This document shows, one piece after another, positions 33,869-42,103 of a stretch of 42,384 nt of DNA. The stretch spans positions 1-42,384 of the forward strand of contig JACKBJ010000024.1 of NCBI GenBank assembly GCA_020634625.1. The letters run 5' to 3'. The first letter of the stretch is position 1. Each line of letters opens with the position of its first letter. A model generated the notes under the pieces. That model saw only the letters and a list, made by a program, of their open reading frames with translations, searched no databases and had not been told where the DNA came from. A program made the position numbers and the translations under genes. This DNA comes from Caldilineae bacterium. GTDB lineage: Bacteria; Chloroflexota; Anaerolineae; Epilineales; Epilineaceae.

Positions 33869-35108
33869 GCCGACCGGTCCGGGCGTCGAGCGCGAGCTGC
33901 GGCGGACCCTGCTCTGGGAGGGCCTGCGGGTCTGCCTGTCGCGGCCGGCAGCGGTGGCGGCGCAGGGCAACGGCGTGCTGCTGCTGGTGGCGCTGAAGCA
34001 CTTCGAGGCGGGTGGGCCGGCCAAGGGCCTGGTGGCCGGTGCGAGCTTCATCGGGCTGATGGCGGCGCCGCTGGCCGTCTCGCTGGCCGCGCGGCTCGGC
34101 CTGAGCGTCTCGCTGGGCCTGGCCGGCCTCAGCCTGGCCGGCGCGGCCGGCCTGGCCCTGGCGGCGGTCAGCCCCAGCTTCGGCGGCTACCTGGCCGGCC
34201 TGCTGATCGGCCTGCCCATGGCGGCGGCGGTGGCGCCGCTGGTGACGGTGCTCTGGCGCCAGAAGCTGCCGGACGCCGTGCGCGGACGCTACTTCGGCCA
34301 GGTGACCGCCCTGGCCGGATTGGTGGGCATCGCCTCGAGCTTCGGCATCGCCGCCTGGCTCGGCGACAGCGTGGCCGGCTATCGGCCGGTCCTGATCGGC
34401 CTGGCCCTGCTCCTGGCGGGCGCCGGCCTGGCCGCGTCCCGGATCGCGAGCGCGCCCATCGCCGCCACGCGGCGCAACCCCTATCGCGTGCTGGCCTGGC
34501 TCTGGCGCGAGCCGCGCTTCGGCCTGGTGAACCTGGCCTGGACCCTGCTGGGGCTGGGCAACCTGGCCGTCCTGCCCTTGCGGGTCGAGTACCTGGCCGG
34601 CGCGAGCGACGGTCTCGGCTACAGCCCGCGCATGGTCCTGCTGTTGACCCTGGTCGTCCCCCAGGCCATGGGCTTCTTCGCGACGCTGGGCTTCGGCCGG
34701 CTCTTCGACCGCTTCGGCTTCGTGCAGCTGCGCATCGCGGTCAACCTGCTCTTCGGCCTGGGCATCCTGTGCTTCTTCAGCCCTTCGCTCGGCATGCAGG
34801 TGGCCGGCGCGCTGCTCACCGGCGCCGGCTTCGGGGGCGAGGCGGTCATCTGGGGCCTCTGGGTGACCCAGTTCGCGCCCGCCGAGCGGACGGCCGACTA
34901 CATGGCGGTGCACAGCTTCCTCACCGGCCTGCGTGGCCTGGTCGGGCCGATCCTGGCCTACGAGCTGGTGGCGCGCGGCAGCCTGATCGGCGTCACCCAC
35001 CTGGCGGTGGGCCTGATCGCGCTCTCGGCCCTGCTCTTCCTGGGCATCCTGAGGACGGATGGCCGGCGCTCGCGCGCTCCCAACCTTGACCCGTCGGGTC
35101 GGGGGTGA
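33861..35108 (+). CDS. MFS transporter, second tandem paralogue
   Basis: 415 residues from a GTG start at 33861, which overlaps the previous gene. Like its neighbour it has about 11-12 transmembrane helices; the shared segments (VLLLVALKHFEAGGPAKGLV, GRLFDRFGFVQLRIAVNLLF, GLWVTQFAPAERTADYMAVH) show a tandem duplication. The two have diverged clearly at the amino-acid level, so the duplication is not recent. They may act as a heteromer or export related compounds (inference). The alternative is two independent transporters of different specificity. Confidence 0.8.
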   Translation: MAEPTGPGVERELRRTLLWEGLRVCLSRPAAVAAQGNGVLLLVALKHFEAGGPAKGLVAGASFIGLMAAPLAVSLAARLGLSVSLGLAGLSLAGAAGLALAAVSPSFGGYLAGLLIGLPMAAAVAPLVTVLWRQKLPDAVRGRYFGQVTALAGLVGIASSFGIAAWLGDSVAGYRPVLIGLALLLAGAGLAASRIASAPIAATRRNPYRVLAWLWREPRFGLVNLAWTLLGLGNLAVLPLRVEYLAGASDGLGYSPRMVLLLTLVVPQAMGFFATLGFGRLFDRFGFVQLRIAVNLLFGLGILCFFSPSLGMQVAGALLTGAGFGGEAVIWGLWVTQFAPAERTADYMAVHSFLTGLRGLVGPILAYELVARGSLIGVTHLAVGLIALSALLFLGILRTDGRRSRAPNLDPSGRG

Positions 35109-35173
35109 TACAACGCGGCCCGAGCCGGGTCCGGCGATACCGCGTCGTCGGTGAACTCAGAAGAGGGGGCAGC

Positions 35174-37531
35174 ATGAAGACGAGGACTCGCTGGATCGCC
35201 GCGGCCGTCGTGGCCGCGATCGGCCTGGTCGGTGCCGGCAGCCTGGCGCTCGCCGGGCGCATCGAGCCGGGCCCGGCAGGGGCCGCGAGCCGCCCTGCCG
35301 GACCGGTCGAGGCTGCGGCCGGCGACGGTCTGCGGGCCAGCAGCCCGATGACCACCGCCACGGCCAGCCCGCCGATCACGCCCACCGAGACGCTCGAGCC
35401 GACGCTCGAGCCCACGCTGGCGCCCACGACGGCCCTGACGCCGACGGCGACGTCGACCTTCACCCCCAGCGCCACGCCGACGCGACCGGCCTACATCCCG
35501 TTCACCGGTCAGCGGGTCGGCAAGGCCGAGCTGCCGGCGCCCTGGTTGCGCTTCCGGCCGCGATCGATGGCCCGCCCGCTGCGCCTGCCCACGCTCGACG
35601 GCCAGCTGGCCATCGATCCGGGCGACCCGGGTGACGCGAGCTACGTCTTCATCGGGCGCCACCCGGCCTCGCTGCTCTCGCAGCAGCTCTGGGACGCCAG
35701 CGTGGACGCGCTTCTGGATACCTCGCCCGAGGACGTGAACTACGTGTTCATGGCCTACGAGGCCAGCCCGGCCGAGGCCGAGGCGCGGGTTCGGGCCCAG
35801 CGCGAGCGCATCGCGGCCGTGCTGGCCGAGCGGCCGGCCGAGCAGCGCGGGCATTGGGAGGAGCACCTCCACTACGTCAAGGTCAACCCGATGACGCTCG
35901 ACAGCTGGTTCACCAACGTCCTCGAGGACTGGGGCAGCTCGAACCCGCAGGCCCGCGCCAGCTGGCAGGAGAACGGTCAGACGGTCGAGATCCAATTCGA
36001 CACCACCGCCGACAGCGGTTGGGCTCGGCGCATCGGCCCGGATGCGCCGATGGAGGGCAGCCTGGCCTGGTTCGGGACGGCCTGCAACGGCGAGACGCCG
36101 GCCCAGGACGTGGCGGGCAAGATCGCCCTGGTCGAGCGCGGGGTCTGCCCGTTCACGGACAAGGCGGTCAACGCCGAGCGCCTGGGCGCCACCGGCATGG
36201 TCATGTTCACCGACGACCGGCCCAAGACCGAGATGGGCGGCAGCGGTTCGGTCGGCATCTCGGTGGTCATGATCGACCGCGATCACGGGCTGCGCATGCG
36301 CGACCAGGTCGTCGCCGGCAACGCGGTGCAGGTCTCGATCTCGGCCGTCTGGGCCCAGGCGCATGGCCTGGCGATCGACCATACGGGGCACCTGCGCGAG
36401 TTCGGCTGGATCCCCTACGGCTTCCCCACCTACCACGAGCATCAGTTCGACCTCTTCGAGCAGGTGGCTTACGAGGCCCAGAGCTACCACCACGAGCATG
36501 GCATCGAGGCCCGCATGGCGGCCGAGGAGGCGGCCGGCGAGGTCGAGGTGATCCCGGTCTTCGAGGGCGTCATGGCCTCCGATCCGGGTTGGACCGGCCG
36601 GCGCTTCGTGGCCGAGATCGAGCTGCCGTCGGCCGCGGAGATGCAACGGTACGACAAGCTCGAGGTCGACCTGAAGATGGGCTGCCGCAACGGCGAGGAC
36701 GACAACTGCGGCGCCTGGGACTACCTGGTCTACCTCTACCTGTGCGACGATCCGGACAATCCGAACGCCTGCAACAACGAGGTCGGCCGCTTCATCACCG
36801 CCTACAAGCGTCAGACGCACTGGGTGACCGACATCTCGCCGATGCTCGGCTACTTCCAGCAGGGCGGCAAGGTCCGTCTGGGCTTCTGGACCGTGCAGCC
36901 CTACGTCCTGGACATGGACCTGCGCCTGGGCAAGAGCGCGGCGGCCACGGCGGCCGGCGGCGCCAACCTGGTGCCGCGCCAGCTGGTGCCGCTCTTCGGC
37001 GACCGGGGCCGCTTCGACCGGCGCTTCGACGAGCACTACAACGACGTCTTCCAGCCGATCACCTTCACCGTTCCGGCCGGCATCCAGAAGGTCGAGCTGG
37101 TGACGATCATCAGCGGTCACGGCTTTGCCGTCGACGACAAGCAGTGCGCCGAGTTCTGCAACCACACCCATCGCTTCACGGTCAACGGCGATCCCGACTC
37201 GGCGGTGTTCATCGACCATCCGATCATGGACGACCCGGTCGGCGCCGACATCGGCTGCGCGTTGCAGGTGCCCGCCGGGGTGGCGCCCAACCAGTTCGGC
37301 ACCTGGCCCTTCGGGCGAGCCGCCTGGTGCCCGGGCCTCGACGTGCCGGTGAAGCGTCACGACATCACCAGCCAGGTCCAGATCGGCGGCGCCGACAACG
37401 TCATCGACTACTTCGGCGGCTTCCGGGGCGAGGCCTATGTGCCGGTGCTCGCGCCGGGCGTCGAGCCGGGCACGGGCTGGGACATGCGGATCGAGATGAA
37501 GAGCTTCCTGCTGTACTGGGCCGCGCCCTGA
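35174..37531 (+). CDS. Exported PNGase F-like protein with inserted PA domain
   Basis: 785 residues. The start MKTRTRWIAAAVVAAIGLVG gives a signal sequence (a strong GAGGGGGC site precedes it), followed by a Thr/Pro-rich linker (about 60-100). The middle holds a protease-associated (PA) domain at about 285-400: WFGTACNGETPAQDVAGKIA, VERGVCPFTDKAVNAERLGA, VVMIDRDHG. The C-terminal ~310 residues match the PNGase F two-domain fold: NCGAWDYLVYLYLCDD with RFITAYKRQTHWVTDISPML, then the Cys-rich HGFAVDDKQCAEFCNHTHRF and TSFLL-type ending (KSFLLYWAAP). PNGase F family enzymes cleave N-glycans; here activity is not proven because I cannot place all catalytic acids. The rhodanese selenoprotein gene follows 108 bp later. 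Confidence 0.7.
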   Translation: MKTRTRWIAAAVVAAIGLVGAGSLALAGRIEPGPAGAASRPAGPVEAAAGDGLRASSPMTTATASPPITPTETLEPTLEPTLAPTTALTPTATSTFTPSATPTRPAYIPFTGQRVGKAELPAPWLRFRPRSMARPLRLPTLDGQLAIDPGDPGDASYVFIGRHPASLLSQQLWDASVDALLDTSPEDVNYVFMAYEASPAEAEARVRAQRERIAAVLAERPAEQRGHWEEHLHYVKVNPMTLDSWFTNVLEDWGSSNPQARASWQENGQTVEIQFDTTADSGWARRIGPDAPMEGSLAWFGTACNGETPAQDVAGKIALVERGVCPFTDKAVNAERLGATGMVMFTDDRPKTEMGGSGSVGISVVMIDRDHGLRMRDQVVAGNAVQVSISAVWAQAHGLAIDHTGHLREFGWIPYGFPTYHEHQFDLFEQVAYEAQSYHHEHGIEARMAAEEAAGEVEVIPVFEGVMASDPGWTGRRFVAEIELPSAAEMQRYDKLEVDLKMGCRNGEDDNCGAWDYLVYLYLCDDPDNPNACNNEVGRFITAYKRQTHWVTDISPMLGYFQQGGKVRLGFWTVQPYVLDMDLRLGKSAAATAAGGANLVPRQLVPLFGDRGRFDRRFDEHYNDVFQPITFTVPAGIQKVELVTIISGHGFAVDDKQCAEFCNHTHRFTVNGDPDSAVFIDHPIMDDPVGADIGCALQVPAGVAPNQFGTWPFGRAAWCPGLDVPVKRHDITSQVQIGGADNVIDYFGGFRGEAYVPVLAPGVEPGTGWDMRIEMKSFLLYWAAP

Positions 37532-37547
37532 ACCGCGGTCCGGAGGA

Positions 37548-37576
37548 TTGCCCATTCGCCGACCTCGACCTAGAAT
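37548..37576 (+). promoter_or_regulatory. Promoter of the seleno-rhodanese gene
   Basis: TTGCCC (37548-37553) and TAGAAT (37571-37576), 17 bp apart, about 63 bp before the ATG at 37640. The same TTGCCC-type -35 occurs before the BTAD gene. Confidence 0.6.
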
Positions 37577-37639
37577 CGATGGAGATGCAGTAGCCGGCCG
37601 GACTGCGGCGTTGCTACGACCCTGACATTGGAGAAGGCG

Positions 37640-38311
37640 ATGATCGAATTCAAGATGGACCGGCGGGTCTTCTATGGCCTGCTGACGGTCCTGGGCGTGG
37701 GCCTGGCGCTCGGCCTGGGCTTGATGTTGGGCAAGATGATGAGCGGTGGCGAGCAGGCTGCGGCCCCCGTCGCCCCGGCGCTGTCGGGCGCGGATGCGGG
37801 CGCGGCGCCGGAACAGGCAGGCATCCCCTTGCCGGTCGACGACCCGGCCGCGGCGGTGGACATCATCCAGGGAAATGGATCGACCCAGTCGCAGCAGGAT
37901 CCGGCCCAGTTCCAGCCGCCGCCGCAGACCATCGACTACGCGGCGCTGGGCATCAACCCGGACGGCGAGCTGACGCCCGAGCAGGACGCCACGGTCTCGC
38001 GCATCCTGCAGACGGACGCCGAGGCCAAGCTCAACGACCCGAACGTGATCTGGGTCGACGTCCGCTCCGACGTGGAGTTCGAGCAGGGCCACATCCCGGG
38101 CTCCCGCAACATCGTCGCCTACGTGCAGGACGATCAGTTCGGCACCCTGCCGAAGGACCAGGAGATCATCCTCTACTGTGCCTGAAGCAACGAGCACACG
38201 AGCGCCCGTGCGGCGTTCATCATGATGCAGCAGGGATACACCAACGTTCACGCGCTCCTGGGTGGCTGGAACGGCTGGCTCTCCTCGGGCCTGCCCACCT
38301 CCACCGACTAG
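37640..38311 (+). CDS. Probable membrane-anchored seleno-rhodanese (in-frame UGA at 38183-38185 on the catalytic Cys position)
   Basis: 223 residues when UGA is read as Sec182. ATG 37640 follows GGAGAAGG. Residues about 12-32 are one transmembrane anchor (YGLLTVLGVGLALGLGLMLG), then an Ala/Pro/Gln-rich linker to ~95 and a rhodanese domain: VIWVDVRSDVEFEQGHIPGS, EIILYCA, U182, SNEHTSARAAFIMMQQGY, NVHALLGGWNGW, to TAG 38309-38311. In rhodaneses the catalytic Cys begins a 6-residue loop before the SAR-like helix; U182-S-N-E-H-T fills it exactly, and C180 gives a C-x-U motif. Without recoding, the protein loses its active site and the conserved GGW region. A SECIS-like hairpin starts 11 nt after UGA. 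Likely an extracytoplasmic sulfur/selenium transferase or reductase (inference). Confidence 0.85.
38183..38217 (+). promoter_or_regulatory. Candidate bacterial SECIS element with its UGA
   Basis: UGA 38183-38185, then 11 bases, then stem CACG (38197-38200), loop AGCGCC (38201-38206) and CGUG (38207-38210). An outer AACG/CGUU stem (38189-38192 with 38214-38217) flanks an internal loop. The loop has G at position 2. Spacing and loop type match the E. coli fdhF SECIS as I recall it. Confidence 0.6.
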
Positions 38312-38330
38312 CGCTGCGCGACGTCGGAAG

Positions 38331-38374
38331 ACGCAAAGCGGCCCCGGATCGCGCGATCCGGGGCCGCTCTGCGT
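38331..38374. terminator. Long bidirectional terminator between convergent genes
   Basis: A 14-bp perfect stem (38337-38350 with 38355-38368, loop GCGC) is extended by ACGCA/TGCGT (38331-38335 and 38370-38374) after one mismatch: 19 pairs in all. It lies 19 bp after the seleno-rhodanese stop and 10 bp from the stop of the opposing helicase-accessory gene. Confidence 0.85.
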
Positions 38375-38384
38375 CGGGGCTGGG

Positions 38385-40172
38385 TCAGCGCTGCTCGATC
38401 TCGATGCCGTGATCGGACAGCAGGGACTCGAGCAGCTCGAGCAGCGCATCGTCGACCAGGAGCAGCGGGCCCTTTGCCTTGAACGGGCGAAGGCCCTTCG
38501 GCCATCGCGGATCGCGACGCAAGGCCTCCAGCGCGGCGGCCTCCGGCAGCTCCAGCAGCCGGCCCTTAGCCAGCCTGGCCGTGCCGAAGTGACCGCTCCA
38601 GACCCGGATGCGGTCGCCCAGCCAGGCGGGCATGCCCGGACCCAGCAGGCTTCGCCAGGCGGCGATCTGCTGCTCGGCGTCGTGGCTCGAAACCTCGAGC
38701 GCCCGCCGGGCGCTCTGGCGCGACACGCGCCAGCCTCCGCCTGCGATCGGTTCGGCCAACCGCTGCAGGCGGCCCAGATCGGCTAGCGTCGCCAGGGCGG
38801 GTGGCGCCAACAGTCGGCCCTCGGCGTCCATCGACCAGCGACGCCGCGCGTCGTTGGGACCGGGTCGAGACACCGGGACCTCGACCCGTCGGCCCAGCTC
38901 GGCCAGGTTCAGTCGTGGGTCTGCCAGGGCCAGATTGTCGCCGATGGGCTGGAGCCGGTTTGGCCCCGCGGCAGCGACGAAGCGGTCGAGGCTCGCGGCA
39001 TCGGTGGTCTGAAGCAGGGTGACGCCGCGACGGATCGTGACGCGCTCGTGCGCGACCTGCCACTCGGCCAGGTCGCGGGCGATGTTCTGGGGCAGGGATT
39101 GGCCGGTCAGCCGTTCGAGCTCGGCGGTGATCGACGCGGCGTCCAGGCCGAGGCGCTGGCCGCGGTAGACGCTCTCGCGGGTCAGCACCAGCTCGACGGC
39201 ACGGTCGAGTCGGACCCGGTCGGCGAAGCGTTCCAGGGATGCCAGGTCCGAGATCGGAAGCGGCCCGAGCGCCATGATGTGGCGGTTGGGCTGGAGCAGG
39301 ACCGGCACCTGATGCGCCTCCGGTTCCTCCGGCCTGGGAGCGCCGGCCAGCAGGTGTCGGCCGATCGGAGCAAGACGGAAGGCCATGGGTGCGGCATCGG
39401 CGCCGAAACGGAGGTCGAGCAGGCCGAACCGGGCCAGGCTGCGCAGGACCCGATCGATGAACGGCACCTCGACCCGCAGCCAGCCCTCGGATTCGACGCG
39501 GACGCCGCCGAAATGCCAGGCATCGGTGCTGTAGCGGTGGTAGCCGTACCGGCCGTATCGGCTGCGGTACGGCGGCACCAGGAAGTCGCGCTCCGTGGTC
39601 TCGAGCCGCTGATGGACGGCCCGCCAGGGATGCCAGCCGCCGTCGGCGCCGAGATCGAACATTCTCGCCAGAACCCGCTCGCGGGCCTTGGCGAGCCGGG
39701 CCGAGGTCTCATGGGGCGGGCCGCCGTCGTTCCACTCGACTCCCGGCAGGCGCGCCAGCTCGTTCCAGGTGTTGGGCCCGCGAAACCAGTCGAGGCAGCG
39801 AGCGGCCAGGTCGACGTCGGTTGCGCGCCAGAGCGACTGGGCTTGATTGGGCGAGACCACCAGGCGCTGGCGCGGTTGCGGCTGCATCAGGCCGAGGCCG
39901 AGCATCAGCTCGCGCAGGAAGTGCAGCTCGGGCAGGTCGGCCTCGTCCCGGACGCGATCCTTGTCGTAGGGCTTCCCGAAGACCTCGCACAGGGCCTTGA
40001 GGTCGCGCTTGCTGATGTGCCGACCACCCTTGAGCAGGGTGGGCGGTCGCGCCTGCCAATGGCTGAACGCCAGGTACAGGTCGAGGCGCAGCGCCTCGAC
40101 CCGGCCCGGGACCTCCGCCTCGTCGCCGGTTGACGTCGCCGGTCCCGCGTCCGGCCCCTCGGGCTTGCTCAT
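38385..40172 (-). CDS. Helicase-associated protein with Helicase_C_3-like domain
   Basis: 595 residues from MSKPEGPDAGPATSTGDEAE; ATG 40172 overlaps the upstream stop (ATGA). The central part matches the XPB/Ssl2-type helicase-associated domain (Helicase_C_3): VPVLLQPNRHIMALGPLPIS, RFADRVRLDRAVELVLTRES, and LTGQSLPQNIARDLAEWQVA followed by HERVTIRRGVTLLQTTDAAS. There are no helicase motifs of its own. The N-terminus has a winged-helix-like HISKRDLKALCEVFGKPYD. It is the third gene of an operon with an XPB-type helicase, so it probably binds or regulates that motor in DNA repair (inference from family and context). Confidence 0.8.
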   Translation of the reverse strand: MSKPEGPDAGPATSTGDEAEVPGRVEALRLDLYLAFSHWQARPPTLLKGGRHISKRDLKALCEVFGKPYDKDRVRDEADLPELHFLRELMLGLGLMQPQPRQRLVVSPNQAQSLWRATDVDLAARCLDWFRGPNTWNELARLPGVEWNDGGPPHETSARLAKARERVLARMFDLGADGGWHPWRAVHQRLETTERDFLVPPYRSRYGRYGYHRYSTDAWHFGGVRVESEGWLRVEVPFIDRVLRSLARFGLLDLRFGADAAPMAFRLAPIGRHLLAGAPRPEEPEAHQVPVLLQPNRHIMALGPLPISDLASLERFADRVRLDRAVELVLTRESVYRGQRLGLDAASITAELERLTGQSLPQNIARDLAEWQVAHERVTIRRGVTLLQTTDAASLDRFVAAAGPNRLQPIGDNLALADPRLNLAELGRRVEVPVSRPGPNDARRRWSMDAEGRLLAPPALATLADLGRLQRLAEPIAGGGWRVSRQSARRALEVSSHDAEQQIAAWRSLLGPGMPAWLGDRIRVWSGHFGTARLAKGRLLELPEAAALEALRRDPRWPKGLRPFKAKGPLLLVDDALLELLESLLSDHGIEIEQR

Positions 40173-42103
40173 GCGTGCCCGCCTCGCCGGTCGACGATTC
40201 GAGGATGCTGCCCGGCGCGCTCGAGCGCCGCCAGCACGCTGGGGACGACCGCGTCCTCGACCAGCCAGCGGGTTTCGCCCACCCGGTACAGGATGTGCTC
40301 GGCCAGGTTCGCGCGCGCCAGCAGCTCGTGGCTCAACGATGCCTCGGCGAACTCGATCAGCGACAGCCCGGGGTAGACATTGGCCCGGCCCCAGGTGTCG
40401 CACCAGCGCTCGAGGCGGCCGGCGAGCGGCTTCGGGATGGCGCCCGCGTCGCGAAGCTGGGTCAGCGACGCGATCGGATTCGCTCCCGCCTCGAGCGAAG
40501 CCAGCAGCCGGTCGCGGTCAGGCTCGACACGCAGCCGGCCATCGGCCTCGAGGTCGATCCGGCACCACTCGGAGAGCATCCTCACCTGATCGGCGTTGCC
40601 CAGGCCGAGCCTGAGGTGGCCGACATCGCCGCGGTTGGACCAGGTCGGCGCATCGGCCGGCACCTGCTCGCTCGGCCCCAGCCCGAGCACGGGGCGGGCC
40701 AGCGGACCGCGACGCAGAGCCCGTGCCCGGCCCTGACGGTCGCGCGCCAGCTCGATCAAGCCCAGCCAGCGCATGGGGCCCTCCAGCACGAAGCGCAGCA
40801 CCGGCTCGCCCAAGTCCGACCAGGCTTGCGCGGTGTCGAGCGCCTGGATCGCGTGACCATCCGGCGGCGCCAGGCCGAGGCCGCTGCCGTTGGACGAGGG
40901 GTCGATCAGCTCGGGCTGGCTGGCGCCGACCAGCGCGACGAAACGGTCGAGATCGACCCAGCGCTCGGTCGGCAGGCGGCGAATCAAGCGGATGCAGCCG
41001 CGACGCAGGCGCGCGAGGAACTCGGAGTACTGATTCGGTGAGCAGACGCGATAGGGATGGCGCAGCAGCCGTGGCCCACCGGCCAACGCCACCGCCGAGT
41101 AGGGGTCCCAGCCGCCGTAGGGCACGCCGATCCAGGCCTCGAGCAGGGCGGCCACCAGGATCTCGGCGCCCTGCTGGCAGAGCTCCTCGATCCAGCCGTC
41201 GGCGATCTGCAGCCGGTGCCTGGCCTCCGGGAGGTCCGCGAACCCGTTCAGGCCCAGCAGCAGGATGAACAGGAAGTCGACCGCGAGGGGGTCGCGTTCG
41301 CCGAGGGTCTTGGCCAGCCGCTTCCGGTCGCCGGCGGCCAGCCAGCTTCCGGCGGCCGGGACCAACTGCAGCCGGCCGGGAAGCTGGGCCCGGCTGCTCG
41401 GCCAGTTCCACTCCGGCACCTGCTGATGGCGAGGAACGGCGACCTCGGCCGACCAGGGGGACACTCGAGTGACGCCGCCCCCCTTCTGGATCGCCGCGGC
41501 CAGCCGCAGCAGCTGCCCGTAGGGGTCCGGCGCGTCGTCCACCTGCAGCGTAGAGACGTCCAGCGCGGGGAACAGGGCTTCGACCGGTAGCACCGCGATG
41601 CCGATCGGAGGCGGGACGAAGAGGGCGCCGAAGCCGTCGCGGAGCAACAGCCCGCGGGCGCTCAGCGCGTCCATCATGGCGCCGACCCCGTGGTCCAGGT
41701 CGGCGTAGTCCTCGCCGGCCAGGGCCGCCATGGCCGTCACGCGCTTGACCAGGTCGGCGCGCGATTGCGACGCGGCCCAGGCGACCAGGTCGAGGCCCCG
41801 CCTCAGCCGCGGGTCGAGGCTCTCGATCATGCCGGCGATCGAAGCGGGGTCCTCGTAGCGCGCGCGGATCTGGTCGACGATGTCGTCCCGTCGGGTGCCC
41901 GAGAGCCGCCATCCCTGTTGGCGCGCGATCTGGCGCAGGTCGGCCACCCTCAACGCTTCGAGTCCCTCGTCGATCAGGTCGAACATGGCGCCCGGGTCGC
42001 CGTCCGCCAGGTCGAAGGCGTCCTCGTCCGAGAACTCGTCCAGACCGAGGGCGATCAGCTCCTCCAGCAGCTCGGCGGGGACCCGTGCCTTGCGGCGGCT
42101 CAT
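40169..42103 (-). CDS. XPB-helicase operon accessory protein, large, family not named
   Basis: 644 residues from MSRRKARVPAELLEELIALG. Residues about 50-85 (ALRVADLRQIARQQGWRLSG, then TRRDDIVDQIRARYE) resemble a SAP-like helix-extension-helix for nucleic-acid binding. Later segments (VDFLFILLLGLNGFADLPEA; RWCDTWGRANVYPGLSLIEF; NLAEHILYRVGETRWLVEDA) look like the helical and winged-helix parts of XPB-associated proteins, but I cannot align the whole protein to a named family. ATGA overlaps on both sides (40169-40172 and 42100-42103) bind it into the helicase operon. It is probably a partner of the helicase. Confidence 0.7.
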   Translation of the reverse strand: MSRRKARVPAELLEELIALGLDEFSDEDAFDLADGDPGAMFDLIDEGLEALRVADLRQIARQQGWRLSGTRRDDIVDQIRARYEDPASIAGMIESLDPRLRRGLDLVAWAASQSRADLVKRVTAMAALAGEDYADLDHGVGAMMDALSARGLLLRDGFGALFVPPPIGIAVLPVEALFPALDVSTLQVDDAPDPYGQLLRLAAAIQKGGGVTRVSPWSAEVAVPRHQQVPEWNWPSSRAQLPGRLQLVPAAGSWLAAGDRKRLAKTLGERDPLAVDFLFILLLGLNGFADLPEARHRLQIADGWIEELCQQGAEILVAALLEAWIGVPYGGWDPYSAVALAGGPRLLRHPYRVCSPNQYSEFLARLRRGCIRLIRRLPTERWVDLDRFVALVGASQPELIDPSSNGSGLGLAPPDGHAIQALDTAQAWSDLGEPVLRFVLEGPMRWLGLIELARDRQGRARALRRGPLARPVLGLGPSEQVPADAPTWSNRGDVGHLRLGLGNADQVRMLSEWCRIDLEADGRLRVEPDRDRLLASLEAGANPIASLTQLRDAGAIPKPLAGRLERWCDTWGRANVYPGLSLIEFAEASLSHELLARANLAEHILYRVGETRWLVEDAVVPSVLAALERAGQHPRIVDRRGGHA

